A stretch of DNA of 15,201 bases, taken from contig CAMVRH010000007.1 in NCBI GenBank assembly GCA_947169835.1, positions 1 to 15,201 on the forward strand. Reading direction: 5' to 3'. The DNA is from an uncultured Lachnospira sp. GTDB lineage: Bacteria; Bacillota; Clostridia; Lachnospirales; Lachnospiraceae. The notes under the pieces are model-generated. The model saw only the letters and a list, made by a program, of their open reading frames with translations, was not told the origin of the DNA and made no database searches. The translations under genes were made by a program, and so were the position numbers. Below, piece after piece: positions 6,947 to 14,342 of the stretch. The first letter of the stretch is position 1. Each line of letters opens with the position of its first letter.

Positions 6947-8269
6947 ATGAAGAAACTATTAAGTTTAGTACTTGCAGTAGTCCTTGTTGTTTCTGCATTC
7001 ACTTTTGTAGGATGTGGCAGCAAAGACTCAGGAAAAGATGACAGTGACCTTAAAGTAGGTTGTATCATGGTTGGTTCTGCTCAGGAGACTTATACAAAGG
7101 CTCATATTGACGGAATCATTGAGGCAGCTAAAAAGGTTGGAATCAAAGAAACAAACCTTATTTGGAAATACGACGTTAAAGAAGATGACAGCTGTGCAAA
7201 GGCTGCAAAAGAATTGATCGGTAATGGTTGTTCTTTGATTATCGCAAACAGTTACGGACACCAGGATTATATAGCAAAGGTTGCTAAAGAAAATCCTAAA
7301 GTAGACTTTGTATCTATGACTGGTGATTTTGCATCAATTTCAAAACTTGACAATTTATATAATGCTTTCACAAACATTTATGAAGCAAGATTTGTATCAG
7401 GTGTAGTTGCTGGTATGAAGATTAAAGAATTAGCAGAGGCTAAGAAGATTCCTGCTAAATCTTATAATAAAGATAAGAAAGTTAAAGTTGGATATATTGG
7501 TGCTTTCCCATATGCAGAGGTAGTTTCAGGATATACAGCATTCTACCTAGGAATCAAATCAGTTTATGAAGATGTGGCTATGGATGTTACTTATACTAAT
7601 TCATGGTTTGACCCTAAAAAAGAAGCAGCAGCAGCTGACAAGTTTATGAAAGATAACTGTATTGTTATTGGACAGCATGCAGACTCAACAGGTGCTCCAA
7701 GTACAATACAGAAGGCTAAAGACAATGGTGCTTTAGTTTACTCAGTTGGATATAACATTGACATGTTAGATGTTGCTAAGACAGCAGCTTTAACTAGTCC
7801 TCTAAACAACTGGGGAGTATATTATACAGATTTGTTCCAGGCAGCAGTGGACGGCAAAGACCTTCCTCAGGATTGGGCAGAAGGATATGCTAAAGGCGCT
7901 GTATCTATTTCTAAGCTAGGACCTGAAGCAGCTAAGGGAACAGATGCTAAGGTAGCAGAAGTAGAAAAAGGAATCAAAGACGGTTCTATCAAGGTATTTG
8001 ATACAAAATCATTCACAATCACTGGTGATAGTGTTAAGGCTACAAAGGACCCTACAAAGGGTGGCATCATTGATCTAGGATTAGACAAAGGTGTAGTTAC
8101 AAAGGCCACAAAAGATTTCTCATATATGGATTTCTCAGCTACTCCACCTAAAGTAGTTTACAAGGGAGAAGTTCAAGATACTATTAAAGACGGTGAGTTT
8201 AGTGAATCTACACTTCGTTCTGCTCCATATTTCTCATTGAGAATTGATGGAATTACAGAAATTGACTAA
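6947..8269 (+). CDS. bmpA: BMP-family (PnrA-like) substrate-binding lipoprotein of a nucleoside ABC importer
   Basis: The signal peptide ends in a lipobox (FVGC), with Cys23 as the predicted lipidated residue, so the mature protein sits on the outer face of the membrane. The rest is a two-lobed BMP/PnrA-type binding fold: KVGCIMVGS near residue 36, an IIANSYGHQD segment near 98, SMTGDFAS near 123, VGYIGAFPYAEVVSGY near 181, GQHADSTG near 242 and a closing SAPYF..RIDGI. It is about 440 residues, longer than the usual ~350, through an extra C-terminal segment from ~350 on that I have seen in other clostridial members. The start follows TTGGAGGAAA. The ABC ATPase and permeases follow, so it captures the ligand for them. 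Purine nucleosides are the likely ligand from the family, but this clade's ligand is not proven. Confidence 0.9.
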   Translation: MKKLLSLVLAVVLVVSAFTFVGCGSKDSGKDDSDLKVGCIMVGSAQETYTKAHIDGIIEAAKKVGIKETNLIWKYDVKEDDSCAKAAKELIGNGCSLIIANSYGHQDYIAKVAKENPKVDFVSMTGDFASISKLDNLYNAFTNIYEARFVSGVVAGMKIKELAEAKKIPAKSYNKDKKVKVGYIGAFPYAEVVSGYTAFYLGIKSVYEDVAMDVTYTNSWFDPKKEAAAADKFMKDNCIVIGQHADSTGAPSTIQKAKDNGALVYSVGYNIDMLDVAKTAALTSPLNNWGVYYTDLFQAAVDGKDLPQDWAEGYAKGAVSISKLGPEAAKGTDAKVAEVEKGIKDGSIKVFDTKSFTITGDSVKATKDPTKGGIIDLGLDKGVVTKATKDFSYMDFSATPPKVVYKGEVQDTIKDGEFSESTLRSAPYFSLRIDGITEID

Positions 8270-8286
8270 TATTAATTGATTTATTT

Positions 8287-8324
8287 CAAGGGAAGTTACA
8301 GATTACTGCAACTTCCCTTGTTTT
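8287..8324 (+). terminator. Hairpin between lipoprotein and ATPase genes (partial terminator)
   Basis: CAAGGGAAGTT (8287-8297) and AACTTCCCTTG (8310-8320) form a perfect 11-bp stem. It is extended by CAG/CTG around an ATTA loop after one mismatch, and followed by TTTTA. No promoter is evident before the ATPase gene, so this is probably a leaky terminator or mRNA-stabilising hairpin that gives more lipoprotein than transporter. Confidence 0.75.
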
Positions 8325-8349
8325 ACTTATAAGAGAAGGAGAAAGTAAA

Positions 8350-9885
8350 TTGGAAAAGTATGCTGTTTCAATGAGAGGCATCACAAAAGCGTTTGGAACA
8401 AAAGTAGTGGCCAATAAAAACGTTGATTTCGATTTGAAATACGGAACTATTGTTTCTTTGCTTGGGGAGAATGGTAGTGGTAAAACTACCCTAATGAATA
8501 TGCTTTCAGGTATTTATTTCCCAGACAAAGGAACTATTTCTATTGACGGCAAAGAAGTGATGATTAAATCACCACATGATGCTATGGCTTTAGGAGTAGG
8601 AATGGTTCATCAGCATTTCAAATTGATAGATGTTTTTACAGCGGCAGAAAACATTGTTCTAGGACTTGAAGACAAAGTCAAAATGGATGTGGTGGCAGCA
8701 AGAATCAAAGAAATATGTGATAAGTACGGATTTGTAGTGGATCCAGATCAAAAAGTTTACTCTATGTCGGTTGCTGAGAAGCAGACATTAGAGATTGTTA
8801 AGGTGCTTTATCGAGGTGCAAATGTTTTGATTTTGGATGAGCCTACAGCAGTTCTTACTCCGCAGGAGACAAAGAAACTGTTTAACGTAATGCGTAATAT
8901 GAAAAAGGATGGAAAATCTATAATTATTATTACTCATAAGTTAAACGAAGTACTTGAGATATCAGATGAGATTGCAGTGCTTAGAAAAGGCGAGTTTGTA
9001 GGCAACGTAAAGAGCAGCGAAGCTACAGAAGCAAGCCTAACTGAATTGATGGTGGGCGATACTGTAGAGCTTGATATCAAGAGAACTGAGCCTAAAAATC
9101 CGGAAATTAGATTGGATGTACAAAATCTATCTGTAACTGATGCTGAGGGTGTAAAAATACTAGATGATGTATCTTTTAAGGCTTACAGCGGCGAAATTTT
9201 GGGCATAGCGGGCATTTCTGGCTCTGGACAGAAGGAACTTCTAGAATCAATAGCAGGATTGGTTAAAACTGAAGAAAACAGTAGTGTTATTTTTACTCCA
9301 AACAAAGAAGAAACAGAGCAGTTGATAGGTAAAAGCCCTAAAAAGATTAGAGAATGCGGTGTAGAACTTTCATTTATACCGGAAGACAGACTTGGAATGG
9401 GTCTAGTTGGTTCGATGGGTATGCCTGGAAATATGATGCTCCGAAGTTATACAGATGGTAATACACCTTTTATTAAGAGAAAGAAACCTAGACGTTTGTC
9501 TAAAAAGATAAAAAAAGAATTGGAAGTAAAGACACCTGGCATCAATACACCAGTGCGCAAGCTTTCTGGTGGTAATGTGCAAAAGGTTTTGGTGGGACGT
9601 GAGATTGCAAACGCTCCATCGGTTCTTTTGACGGCGTATGCTGTTAGAGGACTAGATATTCACACATCGTATACCATTTACAATCTTTTGAATACACAAA
9701 AGGAAGAAGGCGTGGCAGTAGTTTATGTGGGCGAAGACTTAGATGTTTTGCTCGCATTATCTGACAAGATACTTGTTCTTTGCGGCGGAAAAGTAAGTGG
9801 TGTTTTGGATGCGAGAACTACTACCAAAGAAGAAGTTGGTCTACTTATGACTAACCTAAAGCAAGGAGGTGGAACAAATGAGTGA
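8350..9885 (+). CDS. nupA: ABC importer ATPase with two nucleotide-binding domains (nucleoside type)
   Basis: This is the energy-coupling subunit of the importer, on the cytoplasmic face. The start is TTG, chosen because AAGGAG lies 8 nt upstream and the nearby ATG at 8360 is out of frame. The first domain has Walker A GENGSGKTT (39-47), a Q-loop HQH near 88, a non-standard signature MSVAEKQ (139-145), Walker B LILDEP (160-165) and His196. The second has a degenerate Walker A GISGSGQKE (288-296), a canonical signature LSGGNVQ (405-411) and a strongly altered Walker B (LLTAYAVRGLD, 426-436) that lacks the usual Asp-Glu/Gln-Pro. Pairing of imperfect sites is common in this two-domain class. The length of 511 residues is normal. 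The end overlaps the next gene by 8 nt. The nup symbol follows the Lactococcus naming (yufO/nupO in Bacillus). Confidence 0.93.
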   Translation: MEKYAVSMRGITKAFGTKVVANKNVDFDLKYGTIVSLLGENGSGKTTLMNMLSGIYFPDKGTISIDGKEVMIKSPHDAMALGVGMVHQHFKLIDVFTAAENIVLGLEDKVKMDVVAARIKEICDKYGFVVDPDQKVYSMSVAEKQTLEIVKVLYRGANVLILDEPTAVLTPQETKKLFNVMRNMKKDGKSIIIITHKLNEVLEISDEIAVLRKGEFVGNVKSSEATEASLTELMVGDTVELDIKRTEPKNPEIRLDVQNLSVTDAEGVKILDDVSFKAYSGEILGIAGISGSGQKELLESIAGLVKTEENSSVIFTPNKEETEQLIGKSPKKIRECGVELSFIPEDRLGMGLVGSMGMPGNMMLRSYTDGNTPFIKRKKPRRLSKKIKKELEVKTPGINTPVRKLSGGNVQKVLVGREIANAPSVLLTAYAVRGLDIHTSYTIYNLLNTQKEEGVAVVYVGEDLDVLLALSDKILVLCGGKVSGVLDARTTTKEEVGLLMTNLKQGGGTNE

Positions 9886-10990
9886 TAATGTTAATGTAGC
9901 TCATGTGAAGCAGCCATTTGTTAGGGTAGTTAGAAGAGATAAACTTCCTATGTGGCAAAGTTGGTTGTATAGATTGATAGCTATTATCTTGGCTATGGGA
10001 TTGGTGGACGTATTTGTCTACTCAATCACAGGGCTAAATCCAATTGATACATTAATTACTATGTGGAATGGATCATTTGGAAATATCGTTTGTACGGAAG
10101 CCTCAGTGGTTTTGATTTGTAAGTTGCTTTTGATTGCGGTTGCTTTGGCGCCGGCGTTCAAGATGCAGTTTTGGAATATCGGAGCCGAGGGACAAGTGCT
10201 AGCGGGTGCTTTGGCAACAGCCATGGTTATGGTGTATGCAAACGGATTGCCAAACTCGCTACTTATTCCACTTATGGCTGTAACAGCTATTTTGGCTGGT
10301 GGTCTTTGGGGACTTATACCCGCCCTCTTCAAAGCAAAATGGGGTGTAAACGAAACTCTATTTACTTTGATGATGAATTATGTGGCGATGAGTTTTGTAG
10401 ACTTTTTCGTTAATCAGAACAAGGGCGAGAAGGCTTCTATCGGAACAATCAATGTTGATACACAAAAAGGTTGGTTGCCACAAATGGGCGACAGCATAAA
10501 CTGGACTGTAGTTATAATTGTTCTTGTCATTACAGTTCTTATGTTTGTTTATTTGAAATATACAAAACAAGGTTACGAAATAGCAGTGGTAGGTGAATCT
10601 GTTAATACTGCAAAATATGCCGGCATTAGTGTTAAGAAGACTATCATTAGAACAATGATAATCTCTGGTGCTATATGTGGTGTTTGTGGATTCCTAACCG
10701 TGGCCGGCGAAGACCAAACAATTTCGAACGGCACGGCAGGAGGCTACGGATTTACAGCCATCATTGTTGCGTGGCTAGGTAAATTTAACACGCTATTTAT
10801 GATTGGAATATCTGCTTTCATAATCTTCTTAGAACAAGGTACAAAAGCTATCTCGGACGCATACTCACTAGTTGGATTCGATCAGAGCGCGTCAAAGATA
10901 GTGGTAGGTTTAGTGTTATTCTTTGTAATCGGATGTGAGTTCTTTATAAACTATAGGCTTACATTTAGATTCAGCAGAAAGGAGAAATAA
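9878..10990 (+). CDS. nupB: Nucleoside ABC importer permease 1 (BPD_transp_2 family)
   Basis: This is an integral membrane subunit of 370 residues. I chose the ATG at 9878 because AAGGAGG lies 8 nt upstream; an in-frame GTG at 9869 falls within that Shine-Dalgarno site. The gene overlaps the ATPase stop (ATGAGTGA), as expected for coupled translation. A basic N-terminus precedes about eight to nine hydrophobic segments. Family marks are FWNIGAEGQ (98-106), VNETLFTLMMNY (157-168), GYE..VVGE...TAKYAGI, and GGYGFTAIIVAWLG. With permease 2 it forms the transmembrane channel. Confidence 0.93.
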   Translation: MSDNVNVAHVKQPFVRVVRRDKLPMWQSWLYRLIAIILAMGLVDVFVYSITGLNPIDTLITMWNGSFGNIVCTEASVVLICKLLLIAVALAPAFKMQFWNIGAEGQVLAGALATAMVMVYANGLPNSLLIPLMAVTAILAGGLWGLIPALFKAKWGVNETLFTLMMNYVAMSFVDFFVNQNKGEKASIGTINVDTQKGWLPQMGDSINWTVVIIVLVITVLMFVYLKYTKQGYEIAVVGESVNTAKYAGISVKKTIIRTMIISGAICGVCGFLTVAGEDQTISNGTAGGYGFTAIIVAWLGKFNTLFMIGISAFIIFLEQGTKAISDAYSLVGFDQSASKIVVGLVLFFVIGCEFFINYRLTFRFSRKEK

Positions 10991-10992
10991 TT

Positions 10993-11985
10993 ATGGCAAT
11001 GATAGTTGGATGGATTGTGATGTCTGTATCTTTTGGCACAGTTATTCTCTTTGGTGCTGTAGGAGAGACTATCACAGAAAAAGCAGGAAACTTAAATCTG
11101 GGTACACCAGGTATCATGTGTATGGGTGGAGCATTTGGCTTTGCCGGTGCCTGCGTATACGAGACAAATGTAGATAAGCCAAACGCTGCGTTATGTATTT
11201 TGATTGCTATGTCATCAGCGTTCATTATGGCAATGCTAGGTGGACTCATCTTTTCATTTTTAACTACTACACTTAGAGTTAACCAGAACGTAGTTGGTTT
11301 GACACTTACAATCTTTGGCGTGGGCTTAAGTAAGTTTGTGGCAAAGTTCGTTCTTCCTAAGAATGGTTTGGTGGTTAAGGTAGATTTTGCACAGAAAGTA
11401 TTTAGTAAAAAGATTCCTTGGCTTAGTTCGCATCTAGGCCCAGTGGGAGATTTGCTTTTCTCATATGGATTTATGGTTTATTTGGGAATTATTATAGCGA
11501 TTGTGGCTACTATTTTCCTAAAGAAAACTAGAACGGGTCTTAACCTAAGAGCAGTGGGCGAGAGCCCTGCCACAGCGGATGCGGCTGGTATCAAAGTTTC
11601 TAAGTATAAATATTTGGCGACATGTATTGGTGCTGGTATAACAGGTCTAGGCGGCTTGTATTATATTTTGGATTTCAACAATGGTACTTGGGCTACAGCT
11701 GATGGTGATGCCATATCGGCAGTTGCTTGGCTTTCAGTAGCACTAGTTATCTTTATTAGATGGAAACCTATTAATGCAATTTGGGGAGCGTACCTCTTTG
11801 GTATTTGCTACTGGGCATATAACTATTTCCCAAAGATTACAGGAATCAGGGTAAATACAGATCTTACTATGATGCTTCCATATGTAGTTACAATTATTGT
11901 GCTTATCATTACAAGCATTAAGCAAAAGAGAGACAGTCAGGCTCCGGCCAGTCTGGGACTTTCATACTTTAGAGAAGATAGATAA
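10993..11985 (+). CDS. nupC: Nucleoside ABC importer permease 2 (BPD_transp_2 family)
   Basis: This is the second membrane subunit, 330 residues, starting 2 nt after permease 1 with AGGAG before the ATG. Family marks are EKAGNLNLGTPGIMCMGG (about 31-48), RVNQNVVGLTLTIFGVG, and the cytoplasmic loop KKTRTGLNLRAVGESPATADAAGI that contacts the ATPase. Multiple hydrophobic helices fill the rest. It is the last gene of the four-gene operon. I see no clear terminator after it, so some read-through into proB is possible. Confidence 0.93.
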   Translation: MAMIVGWIVMSVSFGTVILFGAVGETITEKAGNLNLGTPGIMCMGGAFGFAGACVYETNVDKPNAALCILIAMSSAFIMAMLGGLIFSFLTTTLRVNQNVVGLTLTIFGVGLSKFVAKFVLPKNGLVVKVDFAQKVFSKKIPWLSSHLGPVGDLLFSYGFMVYLGIIIAIVATIFLKKTRTGLNLRAVGESPATADAAGIKVSKYKYLATCIGAGITGLGGLYYILDFNNGTWATADGDAISAVAWLSVALVIFIRWKPINAIWGAYLFGICYWAYNYFPKITGIRVNTDLTMMLPYVVTIIVLIITSIKQKRDSQAPASLGLSYFREDR

Positions 11986-12014
11986 AAACTTAGTGTAAGT
12001 GCATACAGAATATG

Positions 12015-12044
12015 TTTGCAAAATAGGGGATAAACTAGTATCAT
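12015..12044 (+). promoter_or_regulatory. Candidate promoter for proBA
   Basis: TTTGCA (12015-12020) and TATCAT (12039-12044) are 18 nt apart, a weak match. The 94-nt gap before proB is too short for a T-box, and none is seen. Confidence 0.3.
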
Positions 12045-12058
12045 ATTTACTAATATGA
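12041..12058 (+). repeat. Small palindrome in the proB leader
   Basis: TCATATT-TACT-AATATGA gives perfect 7-bp arms. It overlaps the candidate -10 and lies about 20 nt before the proB start. It could be an operator or a weak hairpin; AT-rich chance is also possible. Confidence 0.3.
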
Positions 12059-12079
12059 GTATGAAACAAAGGACATATT

Positions 12080-12862
12080 ATGGATAACAAAGATTTTAAA
12101 CGTATCGTGGTGAAAGTGGGAACATCCACTCTCACACACGATACAGGAAAAACAAATATTCGTCAGATGAAGAAACTAGTGGCAGTGCTTTCTGATATCG
12201 TAAATTCAGGTATCGAGGTAGCGCTGGTATCCTCTGGTTCTATTGGCGTGGGCGCTGGTAAGATTGGTTTGGAGAAAAGACCAAACGATACTACTAGCAA
12301 ACAGGCGCTTTCTACTATCGGTCAGTGCGAGCTAATGTTTATGTACGACAAAATGTTTAGCGAGTACGGACATTCAGTGGGACAGGTTCTTGTCACAAAG
12401 AGAAATGTGGAACAAGAGGAAACTAGAAAGAATCTTATAAACACATTTGAGAAGTTGTTTGAATATGGCGTTGTTCCAATCATCAATGAGAATGATGCTA
12501 TTGCTATAGAAGAAATTGTCTTTGGCGACAACGACACACTATCGGCCATTGTGGCAAAATTAGTGGGAGCAGATGCGTTAATGATTCTTACAGACACTGA
12601 TGGTTTGTACGACAAAGACCCTAGCGAGGAAGGTGCAAAGGTTATTCCAGTAGTCGACACTATTACAGAGTCGCTATTTGAAGTGGCCGGCGGTAGAGGT
12701 TCTAAGTTTGGAACGGGCGGTATGATTACCAAACTCCAGGCGGCGCAGATAGCTACAGAGGCTGGCATTGATACAGTGGTTTGTAGCGGGGACAAGCCAG
12801 AGAACTTGTACAAAGTACTAGAAGGCAAACAAGTTGGAACTTTGTTTAAGAAAAAAGATTAA
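12080..12862 (+). CDS. proB: Glutamate 5-kinase, short form without PUA domain
   Basis: This enzyme phosphorylates L-glutamate with ATP to gamma-glutamyl phosphate, the first step of proline synthesis in the cytoplasm. It has an amino-acid-kinase fold throughout: VVKVGTSTL (10-18), VSSGSIGVG (50-58), KQALSTIGQ (74-82), INENDA (135-140), FGDNDTLSA (148-156), TDTDGLYDKDP (171-181) and GTGGMITKLQAA (211-222), ending in VGTLF. The 260 residues equal the kinase domain alone; the C-terminal PUA domain of the ~367-residue E. coli enzyme is absent, as in many Firmicutes. Start ATG after AAAGGA. proA follows 54 nt downstream. Feedback inhibition by proline is known for the family but cannot be read here. 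Confidence 0.96.
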   Translation: MDNKDFKRIVVKVGTSTLTHDTGKTNIRQMKKLVAVLSDIVNSGIEVALVSSGSIGVGAGKIGLEKRPNDTTSKQALSTIGQCELMFMYDKMFSEYGHSVGQVLVTKRNVEQEETRKNLINTFEKLFEYGVVPIINENDAIAIEEIVFGDNDTLSAIVAKLVGADALMILTDTDGLYDKDPSEEGAKVIPVVDTITESLFEVAGGRGSKFGTGGMITKLQAAQIATEAGIDTVVCSGDKPENLYKVLEGKQVGTLFKKKD

Positions 12863-12868
12863 CTTTTA

Positions 12869-12890
12869 GGGCATCATTTAATTGGTGCCC
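12869..12890 (+). repeat. Hairpin between proB and proA
   Basis: GGGCATCA pairs with TGGTGCCC (8 bp, one G-U) around a TTTAAT loop. Outside it, TTTT and AAAA can extend the stem past a bulged A. No T-run follows, so it is more likely an mRNA processing or stability hairpin than a terminator. Confidence 0.55.
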
Positions 12891-12916
12891 AAAATAATAT
12901 AAAGAGGAAGAAAGTT

Positions 12917-14182
12917 ATGTTAGAAGAATTAGGAATTAGAGCAAAAGAAGCGGAAAAAGAACTCATGGTGGCTACTACGGTAGAGAAGAATGCTGCGCTA
13001 AAATCAATAGCGGATGCTTTGGTTATGAGTGCGGACGAGATAATAGAAGCCAACGCCAAAGATATCCAAAACGGTATCGATAACGGCATGAGCAAAGCTT
13101 TGCTTGATAGACTTAAACTTGACCGCGAGAGAATAGAGGGTATGGCCCAGGGTGTTATGGATGTGGTTTCACTTCCTGATCCTGTTGGAAGAGTGCTTAA
13201 TTCTTTCGAGAGACCAAATGGTCTAAAGATTGAGAAAGTTTCAACACCACTTGGCGTAATTGGAGTTATCTTTGAGGCTCGCCCTAATGTAACTTCTGAT
13301 GCAGCAGCTTTGGCGCTTAAGTCAGGTAATGCTGTAATTCTTCGTGGTGGCAAAGAGGCGATTAATTCGAATACAAAGATTGCTCAGGTTATGAGAGCAG
13401 CAGTTAAAGAGACTGGAATGAATGAAGATGTCATCCAGCTAGTTGAAAATACTACTCGTGAGAGTTCAACAGCGCTTATGACTTTGAATGAGTATGTGGA
13501 CGTTTTGATTCCACGTGGTGGCGCTGGTCTTATCCAGGCAGTAGTTAAGAATGCTACAGTTCCAGTTATTGAGACTGGTGTTGGAAACTGTCACGTGTAT
13601 GTAGATAGAGATGCCGATATTGATATGGCAGTAGAGATTGTGTTTAACGCAAAGACTAATCGCCCATCAGTTTGTAATGCAGCAGAAAGTCTTCTAATCC
13701 ACAAGGATGTGGCAAAGGAAGCGCTAGTTAAGATCAAGAACAAACTAGATGAGAAGGAAGTAGAATTAGTCGGCGACAAAGAAGCCATTGATATTCTAAA
13801 GAATTCCGACGAAGTATCTGATGGTTTTGATATAGAAGAAGCTACAGACGACGACTGGGCTACAGAATACTTAGATTACAAGATGAGTGTAAAGATTGTG
13901 GATACTTTGGAGGAAGCGATTGAGCATATTTATCAGTACAGCACCGGTCACAGCGAGTGTATCGTGACTGAAAGTATAGATAGAGCAAACGAGTTTATGG
14001 ATAGAGTGGACTCAGCAGCAGTTTATGTGAATGCTAGTACTAGATTTACAGACGGCGGCGAGTTTGGTTTTGGCGCAGAGATAGGAATTTCAACACAGAA
14101 ACTCCATGCTAGAGGCCCAATTGGCTTGCCAGAGTTACAATCATTCAAATATAAGATATATGGAAACGGACAAATTAGATAG
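12917..14182 (+). CDS. proA: Gamma-glutamyl phosphate reductase (glutamate-5-semialdehyde dehydrogenase)
   Basis: This enzyme reduces gamma-glutamyl phosphate with NADPH to glutamate-5-semialdehyde, the second step of proline synthesis, working directly after ProB. It has an aldehyde-dehydrogenase-like fold. Visible motifs are PLGVIGVIFEARPNVTSDAA (111-130), SGNAVILRGGKEA (136-148), IPRGGAGLI (198-206), VIETGVGNCHVY (217-228), the catalytic Cys253 in NRPSVCNAAE, YSTGHSECIVTE (341-352) and the C-terminal FGFGAEIGISTQKLHARGP (383-401). The 421 residues match the family. Start ATG after AGAGGAAG. No proC lies in the window. Confidence 0.97.
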   Translation: MLEELGIRAKEAEKELMVATTVEKNAALKSIADALVMSADEIIEANAKDIQNGIDNGMSKALLDRLKLDRERIEGMAQGVMDVVSLPDPVGRVLNSFERPNGLKIEKVSTPLGVIGVIFEARPNVTSDAAALALKSGNAVILRGGKEAINSNTKIAQVMRAAVKETGMNEDVIQLVENTTRESSTALMTLNEYVDVLIPRGGAGLIQAVVKNATVPVIETGVGNCHVYVDRDADIDMAVEIVFNAKTNRPSVCNAAESLLIHKDVAKEALVKIKNKLDEKEVELVGDKEAIDILKNSDEVSDGFDIEEATDDDWATEYLDYKMSVKIVDTLEEAIEHIYQYSTGHSECIVTESIDRANEFMDRVDSAAVYVNASTRFTDGGEFGFGAEIGISTQKLHARGPIGLPELQSFKYKIYGNGQIR

Positions 14183-14212
14183 TTTACATAAAGGTATATA
14201 TTTATGTAAACT
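14181..14212 (+). terminator. Terminator-like hairpin 1 after proA
   Basis: AGTTTACATAAA and TTTATGTAAACT form a perfect 12-bp stem around an 8-nt loop, overlapping the last bases of the proA stop. A T-run starts 7 nt downstream, inside the next hairpin. The stem is AT-rich, so it may be weak by itself. Confidence 0.6.
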
Positions 14213-14214
14213 AA

Positions 14215-14241
14215 AGGCGTTTTTATTTGATAAAAATGCTT
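14215..14241 (+). terminator. Hairpin 2 after proA, overlapping the next promoter
   Basis: Arms 14215-14225 and 14231-14241 give an 11-bp stem with two G-U pairs around TTTGA. The loop and right arm contain the -35 of the promoter at 14227. Confidence 0.5.
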
Positions 14242-14255
14242 AAAAATGGTAAAAT
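14227..14255 (+). promoter_or_regulatory. Promoter of the lipid kinase gene
   Basis: TTGATA (14227-14232) and TAAAAT (14250-14255) are separated by 17 nt, a good sigma-A-type match. Transcription would begin near 14262, just before the leader hairpin. Confidence 0.65.
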
Positions 14256-14269
14256 ATCTTCAGTGACTT

Positions 14270-14300
14270 AAAAGACAGTACTATTACAGTATTGTCTTTT
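14270..14300 (+). repeat. Strong leader hairpin upstream of the lipid kinase gene
   Basis: AAAAGACAGTACT and AGTATTGTCTTTT form a 13-bp stem with one G-U pair around ATTAC. It ends in TTTT then GTATTTG, so it may work as a terminator for proA read-through, as an attenuator for the gene downstream, or both. It lies a few nt after the predicted transcription start. Confidence 0.6.
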
Positions 14301-14342
14301 GTATTTGAATATTAGTTTTATCGAACAAAAGAAGGAAATATC

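Noticed and set aside
9869..9877. GTG start for permease 1
   Set aside because: It falls within the AAGGAGG ribosome site; the ATG at 9878 has proper spacing.
11986..12079. T-box leader before proB
   Set aside because: The gap is 94 nt, too short, and no T-box consensus is seen.
12322..12828. Long minus-strand open frame (168 aa) opposite proB
   Set aside because: It lies fully inside a well-supported proB; its Ser/Pro-rich product has no recognisable motif or good start site. The same holds for the 159-aa frame opposite proA at 12874-13353.
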